Below, in pieces: positions 1 to 12,762 of a stretch of 64,000 bases of DNA. Within the stretch, counting starts at the first letter, position 1; every line of letters begins with the position of its first letter. The stretch is from Unio delphinus (lineage: Eukaryota > Mollusca > Bivalvia > Unionida > Unionidae). The translations under genes were made by a program, and so were the position numbers. The stretch spans positions 6,999,001 through 7,063,000 of the forward strand of contig JAQISU010000115.1 of assembly GCA_029339505.1 (NCBI GenBank). Direction: 5' to 3'. The notes under the pieces were generated by a model. That model had not been told where the DNA came from. It was given only the letters and a program-made list of their open reading frames with translations, and searched no databases.

Positions 1-561
1 CTGATAACTTTTAAATATTCATGCACAATAAAACTGTAATGTTGAGCAGGGTGTGCAAAGTTTGGCATTCAGCTCCTGAAAGGATCAAATTTTATAAGTA
101 CATTTGTTTTTGATATTTAGCCATAAAACTTTGCACTAGGCATTTTTGTTGAATGTTATTGAGGTGAAAAGGTAACAGTTGTGCAGTTTCAGTTGGGAAC
201 ATTTTTTTATTGGGAGAGGGGATGTGAAATTTGTATTTTTTTTTTTTTTTTTTTTCTTGAACTAGTGTGAAGGAGATTTCTGTGAAATGGAATTGTAAAT
301 TTTATTTTCTATAAATTGAGTAAGAATATTTGTATGGGCTGGACAAATCGATCATAAAAACAGTCTTTTCCCCATCTATGGAATTTGTCAAATCCATGTT
401 CAATTTTAAAAGCCTGTACGACTTTAAAAAGTTTTCAATAATGAAATGATGAATGCTGTAATACTGGGCAGTGATATTTTTTGTGCTTTATTCCTTCACA
501 TCTTTTCGGTGCCTTGCAGTTCATTTCTCATTTTGCAGTTCATGATCGTTTTCTTTTTCAG

Positions 562-711
562 CTGGAGCTGCCTGTTTACTCGGTCCATAAAGTAGAAGAA
601 GCCAGTCATGTTTTTGAAGAACTAGCCCAGTGCCGTCTCACCGGTAGGGCTGTCCTTCAGTTTTCACACACCGACACTACAAAAGTATCCGTTGTGGACA
701 ACAACAATTGA
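562..711 (+). CDS. Last coding exon of an MDR-family dehydrogenase (upstream tandem paralog, partial)
   Basis: This is the final 49 codons plus stop of a medium-chain dehydrogenase/reductase whose other exons lie left of the window. The intron before it ends in a pyrimidine tract and CAG at 559-561. The peptide starts LELPVYSVHKVEEASHVFEE, the segment that closes the catalytic domain in MDR enzymes. It closely matches the last exon of the complete copy at 17480-17626, including the same acceptor position and phase 0, so the two are tandem duplicates. Bases 1-561 read as intron, with a poly-T tract near 238-257. A start codon upstream in the same frame at 481 lies in the intron and is not a real start. 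Confidence 0.8.
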   Translation: MELPVYSVHKVEEASHVFEELAQCRLTGRAVLQFSHTDTTKVSVVDNNN

Positions 712-2107
712 ACTATATATATATATATATATATATATAAAGGGCATTGGACCTTAATTAATACATAGTTCTTAACTGCGGACATTATTTGAAAGATCTC
801 GTTGATGAGTGTTCAGAAGGTCACAAGGACATCACATCTAGTGCAGTCTTAAAAAGACGCGACTTCAGATAGATGTTTACTTGATCTTTGTCTTCCCTGG
901 GAAACCAGAGGCTGGAAAAGCTCTCGCTGGTGCTAAAGGAATGGACAGTTCCATGTGATCTGCTTAAATATTGATAGGATGCATTTGATCATCAGCAAGT
1001 GATATTGACATTTATGAACTGCCTGTCGATTTTCCACATCAATCGTGCATTTAGTGTTTTGGTCGGAAAACTTTTTTTTTTTTTTTTTTTTTTTCATTAG
1101 CTGAACTGGTATTGAAGTGAGTGGATAGTGCCATGTTTTGACCAAAAAATCTTACTGAAAGATGATTTAGAAGGGCCCTGTAGACTGGATCCAAGGCATT
1201 ACATTGATGCATACAGCCAGTAAAGTGCAACTAGTTGGTGTTGGTTCATGTTGTACCATCAGTTTTAACAGTGATTTATAAAAGCCAGTGCAAGGAGTCG
1301 TTTATATCTTGCCATCAGATTTAGAACACGCACCGACTATTGTTGTAGACTGGCACGTTAAAGATACAAGTAGCTACTACAATCGTCACAAATGTTCTTT
1401 GAATGCAATTTTATATGTAGAAAACTACAATAGAATATTGTAAATTTGCCCTGTTCTTGGAGCAATAATCATCTTGAAAAGTTCGTAAAATCTCGTTTTG
1501 CTTTCAAATTCAGTCCTCGAAATAGTTTTAATTTATTTAATGGCATGTGGATAAACGAGGAAATTGTGTGCATGTTGACAGTGATGTTACTACATTTTCA
1601 TTCTGCTGAAACTTCAGTCTAAATGTTTTACGATGTTTCTTCAACATTTTTTCATTTCAATTGAGATTATAGTATAACTACTAGTTGGCAACAAGGGAAA
1701 TTGTTGCTAAGCAGTGTTCATTCATGTGGTTCACTTTCGTGAGCAAACAAATGGTCAGTTTGTATGGGTAATATTTTGTTGAAATTTTGGCCCTTTGTAA
1801 CATCGCTAGTTGACACTGTTGGGCTAGATGAACTATAAAGAATTGTTTTTAAGGAACAAAGATGAATACTGGTTTTATGAAGTATGAACTTGGAGAGAAA
1901 GAGAGAATTTTTCCAAAATTGCCTGTGATGTTTGTGTTTGGACAAGTTTTATTAGTGCTATTTGTGTATGTTTAGTAATGCATGAGCATACAGTTGTTTT
2001 TTATATTGTGTACATGTTCACAATTTAGTCATGATTTAGTTGGTTGTGTAAGATATAAATTGTTACAAGTCAATTTTTGAAGAAAAAAGAAAAAATACAG
2101 TAATAAA
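712..2107 (+). other. 3' UTR of the upstream MDR paralog
   Basis: About 1.4 kb of non-coding sequence that aligns in patches with 17627-19009 behind the second paralog. Shared blocks include GTGTTCAGAAGGTCACAAG near 807 and 17700, a GGATGCATT block near 977 and 17879, and a TATGAACTTGGAGAGA block near 1882 and 18792. It ends at an AATAAA signal at 2102-2107, matching AATAAA at 19004-19009. The retained similarity shows that the duplication included the whole 3' UTR. It contains a (TA)n tract at 715-739 and poly-T at 1072-1094. Confidence 0.6.
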
Positions 2108-2109
2108 AA

Positions 2110-3840
2110 AAAATTTAATATTACACATTTTGTTGGCTTAATTATTTGCCCTTCTTAATAAGTAGCACACTTGGAAGAAGATTAATTAGTACCTACTTGA
2201 GTTTAATGACCTTAAGAGTACAGGTACGATGGTCCCTTGCAATAAACAAACTCGTTACAACATTCCATTGATGTTTAAGCAACGACGTTTAACAGCATGT
2301 TGGCCATTTTATTAAAATTAAAAAATAGGCTATTAAATTTTACTGGGGGGGAGGGTATTTTAAATTCTATCGGGTGTATTTAAAATGCAAGGTAAATATA
2401 AAATCGTAAAAGTTTACGTGTTCACAGAATTTGCTTAAACCTGGTCGGTATTTGCTTGATGCATTATCTCTCGAAGTTTACGGAATTCTGATGAATTAAA
2501 TTGTCTTGCATGCCCATGTGTGTCTAATTGAAGACCTGAACCCACAACGTAATGAGATGTACGTGATCTTTAATAAAAACGTGCTTTACATTACTCAGCC
2601 ATCCATGGCTGACCCTAGTTGTATCTACTTTTTCAAAATTACTTTGAAGACTGACTTTGTATTTATTTGACATGCGAAGCAAACTGTAGGCTTGGATCTA
2701 ACTGAAAATGGTGCCACAGTGGCCATCTTAAAAATCTGTCGCAATTCATAAATGGATGGGCGCATCAAGATGGGCATTTGCACTTTGTCCTCTTTATAAC
2801 GACTGGTTTAAAACTAGACACTGATCACGTGTACAGTAGACACTAATAGGCCAAAATTAGTGGGCGTGGTTTATTACCTTTTGATGGTGGTTATCGACAT
2901 CTAGAAGATTATTGACCCTAGTGTTGTAGCCAGATTTAGTGCATACTTGATATTGTTGGACGGACGGAATAAATAACAGACGCTGAGAGAATTAACGTTA
3001 CTCACACACGTGCGCGCACACTTATTACACAATTTAATTCTAGCAAAATTATACCTCTCCAATTGTAGGATGCACTGTTGCTTGAAAACTAGTTCAAAGC
3101 TATAATGTACAATAAGCAATAACATTTACTTCGTTACAGTAAATTTCATGTAAAAGGAAGTGTTTTAGAATTTCTGCATAACGTGATTCATTTGCTTGAT
3201 TCTCTCAATAAATGTAGTAAGTCGGTTGCAGTAGATGCAGCAACACCGATCATTTCAGTCTTCACTCATCATCAGACATGGAAACGTTCCTGTCCAACGG
3301 CTATTTTCCTGATAAATGTCTGCCAACATGTTGCGCTTTACTTGCTTTGAATTGACTAACATTCCATCACTCGTTACACAGTATCAAATTTCACTGCTTA
3401 ACTGGCCTCTGGTTGTAACCTTACATTCTGTGCCATATAAACTCTTAACCTATTTCATTCCTGGAAGATTATTAACATTATTCAGGAAAATTTGTGCATG
3501 TCTCGAAAAGAAATGGTTTTCAGTCTGCTCTCGTGTTGAACTAAATGAACACGCGCACATATCTGGCTGTCAAATAACTCGTGCTTCTCTAATGTGAACA
3601 CAAAAATTCAAATCGTTACTTAAATCGAACAAAATTAATTTACGCTCTTCATATAATATTGAAACAAATTCTAACAATCATCTGAAGAATCGTATAAAAA
3701 AAATATGAATGAAATCAAGATGTACCTTCGAGATTGGCTTTCTTTCCATTTTAATAAAGCTGTCTTGTTTACATCTTTTGTTTGCACGTCTCTGAAACTT
3801 CCAACTACACAGCCCATGGACAACTTTTACGAGACCTATA
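2110..3840. other. Intergenic, no gene seen
   Basis: AT-rich sequence with no open frame that resembles a protein, no splice-consistent exon and no recognisable repeat. Short open frames here have no coding character. Confidence 0.5.
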
Positions 3841-3849
3841 TTTTACTAG

Positions 3850-4280
3850 CCCTGGAGCCAAGAATTTTAACGTTTCATTATATTGCCATGGGTATCGTGC
3901 AGTTTCTCTGTTTCCTACCCTGATGCGGTAGTTCTGTCCATCCATTTTCTCAGTTACAATGAGCAGTCCTCTCCAAGACAGCTTGAATTTTCTTTTTATT
4001 CTACCACCAACAGCAACACTTTCTTTCCTCGAAATGTTGTTTGGTCTTCTTATTGTAAAACTTTGCCTGACGTTCCTATTGTAATAATTGGCCCGATGTA
4101 CCCTTGCATCTCCGAGATTATTCTGGGACAATTGACAACTTCTTCCAGCTTGTTGTTGAGATGAACAATCAATTGAACATGACGTATGTTGTATACATTT
4201 CCTCGAATGCTAGTTCATCCGCCCATAACTGTTTTAATACAGCCATAGGTCCGCTCAACGTCCTCCCGTAATTTAATATA
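3850..4280 (-). pseudogene. Decayed Ty3/gypsy (Gmr1-like) integrase C-terminal fragment
   Basis: Read on the minus strand, 4275-4223 gives a YGRT..GP...LK.LW segment typical of the integrase C-terminal part, followed by stops and frame changes. 4131-3880 then gives a YYNR motif and a worn GPY/F-type segment (KLSWRGLLIVTEKMDGQNYRI). These pieces line up in order with residues after the catalytic core of the intact element at 48442-51495 (LLYGRTVRGP, YYNRRARNRK, LLVQWKGPYEV). The fragment has several stops and frameshifts, so it is an old copy of a related family. No LTRs are visible. Confidence 0.6.
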
Positions 4281-4629
4281 AAAGTTGAAATTCTAAGCTA
4301 GCCTGTCGTAGGTGAAAAGTATGACTGGGAGGTATCGACAACAATCGATTGGTCCACCTTCACAAATGTTCCTCAGAGCCTCTTTCAGGATCCAATCAGA
4401 TGGTTGTTTCTGACCATGTTACGGTAGATGATAAGGGGTGGTAATCCATTTGCGCAATAGTAACCAGCTGATCTCGTCCATCACCTGGCTTATACACTGT
4501 CTCTGGTTAGTTTCTCATCAGGAACGTCAACTTTCTAACTAAGTCCTAATAAAGCCTCGACCACCGTAACTGAATCAGTGTTCTTTAAAACAACTTCCTC
4601 CGCGTATCGGACAATACTACTGGGTTGTG

Positions 4630-4825
4630 TCCAAGGTGGTAGAAGGAGAGGTAGACAGAAAAAAATGGAGTGACAACATCACAGAATGGACCAGGAAACG
4701 TTTTGAAGACACTCGGGCATTTGCACATGATCGAACAAGTGGAAGGAACTGGTCAGATGTTCAGCAGTACAGTGCCTCAACGACCACACTAAGTCAAGAG
4801 AATGATGATGATGATGATGATGAAT
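4630..4825 (+). pseudogene. LINE ORF2 C-terminal remnant with (GAT)n tail
   Basis: The frame from about 4627 reads KKWSDNITEWTRKRFEDTRA, then a HDR motif. This resembles the extreme C-terminus of non-LTR retrotransposon ORF2 proteins (pattern KKRW.DNI.EWT, followed by A..R..W). It runs into a short GAT/ATG microsatellite at 4799-4825, as expected for a 3' tail. No reverse transcriptase domain is present. Family assignment is not possible from this piece. Confidence 0.5.
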
Positions 4826-5139
4826 CAAATATCGCAATATTATTGCTCTCCGACGCTGGCTTATGGATCGGTGAGGTGGTTCCTAGTGGGACTTGACAAT
4901 GGGAGATCTTGGATATCACCCGATGACACTTGTCACACTACAAACAAAACCCTCGAACATCCCCATATACATCTGGCCACTAGAATTTCCTCATTAACCT
5001 ATCTCTGGTCTTCACTACGCCCATTTGGTCTCAAAAGTAGATCCACATGTGCCAGCCTAAGCACTTCGGCGAACGTCAATCTACTCCCAGCGAGACACAT
5101 CTTCTTGATGCTTTCTCAGCTCACTAGGTATAATGGTTT

Positions 5140-5350
5140 TTTTTTTGTTGTTGTGGTGGGGTTTAACGCCATTTTTTCGGCACATGGCGACCAGTATTAA
5201 TGGTGGAGGAAGAACCCGGGAAAATCCCCAGAAAGAACCACCGACCCACGAGCAGCTACTGGCAAGCTTTCTCACATACCCACATTGACCGAATCTGAGA
5301 CTCGAACCCACGCCTAGGTTAGGTAGAGAATTGTCTATTCGTGGGTCGCG
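5140..5350 (-). repeat. SINE family B copy (GGCGTTAAACCCC tail)
   Basis: On the minus strand this has a tRNA-like head with a B-box-like GGGTTCGAGTC, a body containing GTGGGTCGGTGGTTCTTTC, and a tail TGGCGTTAAACCCC followed by an AC/A-rich run. The same body occurs at 18419-18552 (minus) and 38340-38592 (plus). The tail resembles widespread molluscan SINEs of the V/RUDI type as I remember them; the family name is uncertain. Confidence 0.65.
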
Positions 5351-5440
5351 GCTTCTACAAAACTGACTTTCGCTTCATAACCATCGTCTCAACGTAACTG
5401 ATGTACATAGGTGGACACGTCACAATGTTAGGCTGTGACA

Positions 5441-5492
5441 ACACATACATACATACATACATACATACATACATACATACATACATACATAC
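5441..5492. repeat. (CATA)n microsatellite
   Basis: About 13 perfect copies of a CATA tetranucleotide. Confidence 0.95.
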
Positions 5493-5789
5493 ACCCTAAT
5501 ACTAGTAATAGATTGTGATATTACGCTTAGAAACGCGCCCATTCACATACAGCTTGACTAATCCCCAGGCTTGAAAAACTAGCTACAAATTTGAAACTTT
5601 TGTTGTCACAACTGCTTTTGAGTGGATATCAACTAGGATTTACTATACAACATCATACAATGTTTAATTGGTGCTAATGTTGCCGTTTAGACTAGATTAT
5701 CAATATGCCTGTCACAGTTTCGATCTTTCTTTTGAAGGAATTGTCATATCCACCTTGGAAAACCTCAGAACGAAATATTGAAACACTGG

Positions 5790-5870
5790 AAGGTACTGGC
5801 AAGCTTTCTCAAATAACCATGTTGGCCGCTTGATTCGAATCCACGTGGGCAGAGGTGAGATGGCCGTAAT
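5790..5870 (-). repeat. Decayed fragment of SINE family B
   Basis: The stretch with TACTGGCAAGCTTTCTCA and GATTCGAATCCACG matches the central and B-box parts of the SINE at 5140-5350 with many substitutions. Boundaries are uncertain. Confidence 0.4.
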
Positions 5871-5899
5871 GTGTGAACGTACGCGCCTTAGTGTGTGAT

Positions 5900-6182
5900 T
5901 TGGATTTTAAACGTAGCTTTAACAATTGTTCAGTCATATCGCTACGATGTCTGCAGTGAGGCAGTTTATAGTGATGCCAAGCACTGGGGCATCATGTCGC
6001 AGACATGTAGCATGATGTCCAACCCAGTCACATTATCCTGACACCAGGCCGACCAGTCCTAATAATAACCTCTTAATGCTGAGCGTCAAGCATTGTAAGT
6101 CTTTGTGATGTCTCGGCCGGGGATCGAACCATTGACCTCCAGCTTCCGCGGCGGACGGTCTAACCACTAGGCCACTGGAGCA
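5900..6182 (-). repeat. tRNA-derived SINE family A, full-looking copy
   Basis: On the minus strand it begins with a tRNA-like promoter: an A-box region (CCAGTGGCCTAGTGGTTAGA) at the 6182 end and a B-box region (GGTTCGATCCCCGGC) near 6117-6131. A body of about 200 bp follows, ending near 5900. The same unit is found at 19936-20240. The RNA polymerase III promoter parts are directly visible. Confidence 0.8.
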
Positions 6183-6355
6183 TGATGTCCAACCCAGTCA
6201 CATTATCCTGACACCAGGTCGACCAGTCCTAACACTAACCTCATAATGCTGAGTGCAACGCAAGTTAGCTGTTAGTACCATTTGTGTAAGTTTTTGTGAC
6301 TCAACCGGGAATTGAACCCACGACCTCCAGCATCAGCGGCGGACGCTCTAACAGC
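6181..6355 (-). repeat. Second, truncated SINE A copy joined in tandem
   Basis: Directly abuts the copy at 5900-6182 and repeats its CATGATGTCCAACCCAGTCA block onward to the tRNA-like head, which is worn (ATTGAACCCACGACC in place of the B-box complement). It lacks the distal part of the body. The arrangement is a head-to-tail partial dimer. Confidence 0.7.
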
Positions 6356-6582
6356 CTCTTTCCGGTTTCACTTCGTGTTATCCGAAGACCCTGATAACTT
6401 TTTAACTTTTATTTGGACGGATTTGTCCAAAGTCCATATTGGCAAATGACCTGCAGCCATCTTGCTTACAACTAAATATATAGCTTGGAGTTGTCAGAAT
6501 GATTTAATAATGAAAAGGCATAGAAAATTCATTTTAATGTCTCTTACAAAACATTCATGTGCATAAATACAAACAGCAGAAC

Positions 6583-7629
6583 TTACTAATTATGGTAGAA
6601 TCTATAATAGAAGAGATCAAGCTTATCTTTGACAGCTTGCCAAAATTCCCTGTCAAATAGAATAGTCTCAACATGAAAGTCATTTCCCAACCACACACAA
6701 AAATCACACCATTCCAGTCTTGTAACTGCCAACTGCATTTGAATCTGGTAGTAGTAGCTATGGTTTGTCTTCAATTTCAAGGCATCATTAGGGATCGCAA
6801 AGTACTTCAGAGATAGTAAAGTGTCTGCAACTGGACATTTAATCTCCAACAAACCATAAGGATTAGTAGGGTCCTGTTGGGGTTGTATACTTTACGCTCA
6901 GGAATTGCAGCAAGCCAATGACAAAATAGGCTCACAATTATGCCACTTGGGTACAGATTGACATTGTCATTCATTCTCTAGAAGAAAAAAGATTTTTTGA
7001 AACTGAAAAAAAAAATCCTACATCACAATAATTTAAAAGGTTGTTTTGTTTCTTCTTCAAAATAAAATGTTTTTACACACTGGGGCGTCATTTATGCAAT
7101 ACAAGATATTTTCCTTGATTTATTAAACAGGTTTCACAAATATTGTTCATGCATACTCATTTTGTATTCCAAAAAAACAATCTTAATTTAGGAAAATACG
7201 CAGCCCTGAAAAGTTTATTTGAAGAAATATGACATATCCAAATTGTAATTTATGCAAGATTTTAATTTTAAGAATATTTTAAGGGTTGAAATGTTAAAAA
7301 TATATGTACATGTTGAATATAATTTTAATATTTTAAAACTGCACCTTGAATGCATTCATATTGCTTTGGAACCCTAGTAGAAAGTCTGTTATGCAGTACT
7401 TGAATTTTAATTGTGATTAAAGTGGCAGCTGACCTTGCTATATTCTTTTTGCTGCTAACCCTTCGTATTCCAAGCCATGCTTCATAGCAGCAGTGGTCAC
7501 ATGACTGGTCACATGGCTTCTTAAACGTTCGGATGACTTCTCACCATCTGCACATGATACATTTGTATGAGAGAGAGAAATTTTTTGAACATAGGCAACT
7601 TTATTTAGTAATGTACCTACATTGGGCAT
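6583..7629 (-). pseudogene. YqaJ-type exonuclease-like pseudogene (two exons)
   Basis: Exon-like piece 1 (7629-7434) reads a TTAAMKHGLEYEGLAAKRI segment, the region around the first conserved glutamate of YqaJ/lambda-exonuclease-like nucleases, and ends at an AAG-GT donor (7434/7433). Piece 2 (about 6980-6583) follows a CTTCTAG acceptor. It reads a WLAAIPERKVYNPN segment, then GLLEIKCP (active-site E.K), then YYYQIQMQLAVTRLEWCDFCVW, all diagnostic of the YqaJ fold. The frame changes by one base near 6875, and a stop lies just before the donor in piece 1, so this copy is probably inactive. Such genes occur in invertebrate genomes as viral or transposon derivatives. Confidence 0.6.
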
Positions 7630-7639
7630 CAGCTTACGT

Positions 7640-9128
7640 ATGAAGTTGTATGAAGCTCCACATCATAACCGCCATTGCAAAACATTGAAGTTATTATTTA
7701 TTTGTTGAAAAGTAATTGTAATGCATACTAATCTGTAGATTTAAAACTTGTGATTTTAACGAAATGTGTTGAATGTTTTGGTATACTTCTTTTGTTTTTC
7801 ATGAACATTGATTTCAGTGGTCACCAGTTTTGTAACTGCATGTACTAGAACACTTGAAATATGATCATAATTATATTAATAAAACAATTTAAAAAAGATA
7901 TTCTTCACTTTCTGCGTTTTGCAATCTCTCCAGCATTTGATGATGTTATCCTGTCCTTGCTGATACTGTGCCATCTGGGGTCTCTGGACTGCGTCCTGGT
8001 ATTTGTGTCACTTTGTACCTTTTGTAAATGTTTTATTGTGACCGCGTGTTTTGACCACAGTATTAATTGATCATATCTGTACATATAAACCATACCTAAT
8101 CAGAAACAAAATTCATGTTTTAAATAGTTTCATTTCTCTATCGTTAACTTGTATTTTGTGTGCTGTAGAGAAAAAGGAGACTTAAGATAGGACGTAAATG
8201 AACTTAAGTTTAAGAGAATGGACATATCCCTCACTGTACTACTTGAATCCTTTTGTCATCTGTTCATTCCCTGAACTGCTGCATGACAGTGATGAAATTC
8301 TTAACGAATGCAAAATAAATATCTGGCAAACAGCTCAGATCGTTACACGATGTACAGTAGGACGCCATATTTGTTTCTCATCCTGCCTATCTTAGCATCG
8401 TTGTTGCGATACATTAATATTCATGAGGATCTCATTAAGAATGGTACATCCTGCTTGGCCATTTGTATACTCACTTATGTCCGCAGGGCCGATATATGGG
8501 CCATGTAATTAACCTCAGGTACTGTGAGCCAGACATATGTATTAATGCCAGTCCATTCATATATATTCTGTGGCACGACTCGTATTAACTGATTTTAGCA
8601 AATCATTTATACTTGGGGATCACTCATTAAGTACGTCTGCAAAACATACTGGATGTAAATCATGCACTAGGCCTAAAGCAGATGTTCAACATAGAATGCC
8701 ATTACAAAAAATACTAGCCTGCGAACGTCCACAAGGTCATTTACACCCCTCCCCATAGTGCGCAGTTGACCGCATTTGAGCACTCTCTTCCCCATCTTTG
8801 CGGATGTCCTTTTTCGATGATCCGTTAGTGAAGAATTTTTGTTGTTTAAACTAAGAAGCAATATGGCGTTTTTCTTTTCTTGTCTGGAAGCGTTTATTAA
8901 ATAAACCATAGGCATCAGTGAAGACCTGTCTCAGAAGAAGGTTGTGCGATACGAAATGGCACTCTCTGAAAAGGGGTGGAAGGCTGAAATCGAGCTGGTT
9001 CAGTAAATACTCGTGATCTCACATCTCAACTCGTCTTTAAAACAAAATGAATAGGACATATTTGTTTTCTGACATACTTAATATCAAGTTTACGTTATGG
9101 AGTAAACAACATTAAGATGGTTTTCAAG

Positions 9129-9219
<91 letters not shown>

Positions 9220-10470
9220 CGGAGCCACAGCTACTGTTCAAAGAAGCCATCCTTTCTCTTTCGTCTTTTTTTGGGATCCTTCTTATATTGTTTTGGTTTG
9301 GAAAAACGAGTTTCTTACTTGAATCAGTCATCAATGTAAAAATAGCTTATACATATGAAATACATTAACATAGTTGCAAAAATATTGTAAGATAAAAATA
9401 ATAAAAAATATTCTGATTGGAGCGGAAACCCAATGCTACATCTGCCTCTCTTACTTACCAAGGCAAGATGAAATCTGCCCTTAAATTTACCCTCTGATAC
9501 TAACATCCAATTTTCGGCTGATTGGCACTATGCCCGACCCATTTCCCTCTATTAATTTAATCCCTGTGTTTTAGAGGTTGTAAACAGCTATGAAATACCA
9601 AAACAAGAGGTTGAATCACATTACTGCATACACCGTTTAAATTTACCATATACATGTACTTTCAAGTCCCAAAATTGGCCGTGGCATATTTACGAAATAT
9701 TATTTCATTAGCTCATATTTCCTGAACCCCTTTACAAATTCTCACAGTCAGATAATTCTACAAAAAAATCACGTTCATCGCAAATTTCCACTAACGGGTT
9801 CGTTTAATGCGCTTTCGTTTGCCAATATTTTCCAAACGCTTTGAATGATTTTCTTCGCACTCGCAATATATCATGGAACGCATGTCCACAGCATGTGTCT
9901 GGTATGATCATGGACTGATCATCAGGTCGCTATCGTTACATAACGTTGCGATAGGTGTGTTTATAGGAGTTACTCAGCGATGGGCGTGTTTACAGCAGTA
10001 GCTAAATGAATATATTAAGTTTGTAGGTTAGTGATAAAGCAGTCGTCAAGCGATGTAGGTCAGTACGAAAGGACTGGTTAGCATCGAAAATTGCAACAGT
10101 AACTTGTGTTTCATTTACTTAAGACTGATGCATTTTGTGTTTATTAACAGTATTCATTGAAACTTGGAATAATAACTTGTATTTGAATTTTGTTCGGTGC
10201 TGCCTTGTAGCTTGCTTTGATGGATTTATCGTTGCTTCTCAGTTCATGCAATGATTATAAAAAAATGAATGTAAACGTGCTGCCTTCCATTGATTCATAT
10301 ACGCAGTATTTACTTGCATCATGGCTTCTTATTCAGGCCTGTAGAGTTTGTTCTTGTATTTTCGTCATCAAGGAAAGATGGAATTCCAGATTTGACTTAA
10401 AATACAACATTTTATTCAGTCGCTTATAAGGATAGCAACTTTTAAAAAAAAACACTTACATTACGTTTCA
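7640..10470. other. Intergenic, upstream of the MDR gene
   Basis: No convincing coding exon, apart from the microsatellite at 9134-9221 listed separately. A TTACGTTTCAG acceptor-like site ends at 10471, so a 5' UTR exon of the downstream gene may lie in this stretch, but I cannot place it. Confidence 0.4.
9134..9221. repeat. (TA)n(CA)n compound microsatellite
   Basis: About 58 bp of TA followed by about 28 bp of CA. It creates long artefactual open frames on both strands. Confidence 0.95.
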
Positions 10471-10486
10471 GTTAATTGAAAGTAAC

Positions 10487-11275
10487 ATGTTGGACAAAGA
10501 AGTCAACACAAAAGAGGAGGTGAATGTTCAGATAGGACTTGTAGAAAACTTAATTCCCAGCATGGAATGCAGCTCGTCTTTAATGGAGCCAGATGTTCCT
10601 AAAGGTGGTGTAGTGATAAAGGTGAGAATAGTTCTTGCATGTATTTAATAGTGTTAATGGACCATTGCAAATATTTGGAACTTTTAATAACCTATGTATT
10701 ACAAACCTTACATTAGGATTTAATGGAACCATGGAACCCCAAAAAATCTTCAAAGTACCAATTGAAAAGTAAAATTAAACAAATTTGAAGAGGAAGTATT
10801 GAGGATAATTTACACATCCAAATAAATGTAAATACGAAGTTTAACATGAAAAGAAATAGCCTAGGTAACATTTACCTTCTGGAAAAACGTATATTCTCGC
10901 AAAAAAAAAAATGTTGCACTAACAGTTTCTTCATCATGTTCACATCAAATTACTAAGTCATGGGTTTCACAAGGTTGCGACATCAGACACCGTGACTAGC
11001 ATGGTGCATGCAGAGAGCTTAATTTTGAAAGTACACCCCCACCCCCCGAGACGTGAACCAATTGAAGAACCGATCATCCAACTTGGGTGGGTGGGATCTA
11101 TGAGTTTTGTTGTTAAATTAATGTAAGCCTCAAATATCGTGAAAATACTCATTACATTGTTTGTAGAAAATGAAACTATTTATTTTGTACTGACTTTGAA
11201 AAACATGTTTTAAGGTAAAGAAATAAATTATATTCTTTTTTGGACATAAAATGCAAACTATGCCACACGCACACA

Positions 11276-11349
<74 letters not shown>

Positions 11350-11725
11350 TTATTTCAGATCCATTATGCAGGAGTGTATTACGCAGAGGGACAGCTGCGC
11401 AAGACTGATTATCGATATAGATTGCCAGGTATCAGAAATACATCCCTTTTTCCAGGTGTGCACATCTTTCAACAATATTAAACACCCACCCTCCCACCAC
11501 ATATAACAGTTAATATACTCTCTTTGAACCACATCGAAATGCATTTCCAAGGTTACGTTTACTAATCTATTTTATTTCATCTTTAGCCCAATCTTAAAGA
11601 AAGTTTGGATTTCCTTATTTCAAATTGTTGATAGATGTGCCATTATCTACACCACCGTATTCATCTAAAAACAAATGGTCAATAATATATAAAACTTTTT
11701 CAACTGATGTGTGTGTGTGCGTGCA

Positions 11726-11796
<71 letters not shown>

Positions 11797-12709
11797 CATT
11801 CTTTCAAATACGTTACTGATTTAGTACATTATGAGGCTATGTGAATTCCATTAGGAATGTGACCTTTTTGAACTTGTATTGGGATGTGCTTTTCTTGAAA
11901 AAAAAAAGAACACTATTGGTTTAGAACTTTAAAATGGGATGTTCCTAGAACTTTCTGGTGTGATATGCTTTTCTTCATAAACATAGCTGGTTATGAATTT
12001 TGACGGGATGTGCTTTTCTTCGAAAACTTAGCTGGTTTTTAAAACTTTGTTGTGGGATGTGCTTTCCTTCAAAAACTTTACTGGTGTAGGACTGTGTGAC
12101 GAGATGTAACATTATTAAAAACGTGACTGGTCTAGGAATTTGTGACCAGATGTGCTTTTCTAATAAAACAAGGATAGTTTAGAACTTTTAAAATGTGACT
12201 GGTTTTGAACTTTGTGACGTATAGTACTTATTAACAAATACGTGACTGGTTTAGAACTTTCTGGAGGAATTTATTTTTATTCAAATTTAACTGTATAATG
12301 GGGTGTGCTTTTTTAAAAAGAAACAGGACTGCTTTAGAACAATTTGATGGAGTGTGCTTTTTTCCAAACCTTTACTGACTTGTAAAATTTGTGAAAGGAT
12401 GCGCTTTTCTTCGAAACGTCACTGGTCTAGAACGTTGTGACGTTATGTACTTTTCTTTAAAAACATGACCTGTTTCGAACTTTGTAAGTATGTTCTTTAA
12501 AAACGTGAAATATGTCCGTAGAATTTTGTGAAGAAATATATTTTTCTTCGAAAAGGTGACTGGTTTATAATTTAATCACGGGGTGCCCTTTTCCAGAAAT
12601 CTGGCTGGGTTTTAAAACTTTGTGTCGGGATGTGCTTTTCTTTGAAAACGTGACGAGTTTATCATTTTTAAGCACATCAGGAGTATGTTATTTAATGCCA
12701 TACAATTTA

Positions 12710-12762
<53 letters not shown>

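Noticed and set aside
9095..9368. Frames with long YIYIYI runs (also near 11240-11819)
   Set aside because: TA/CA microsatellites.
10217..10429. 70-codon frame just upstream of MDR exon 1
   Set aside because: No splice-consistent link to the MDR gene and no family resemblance; probably chance.
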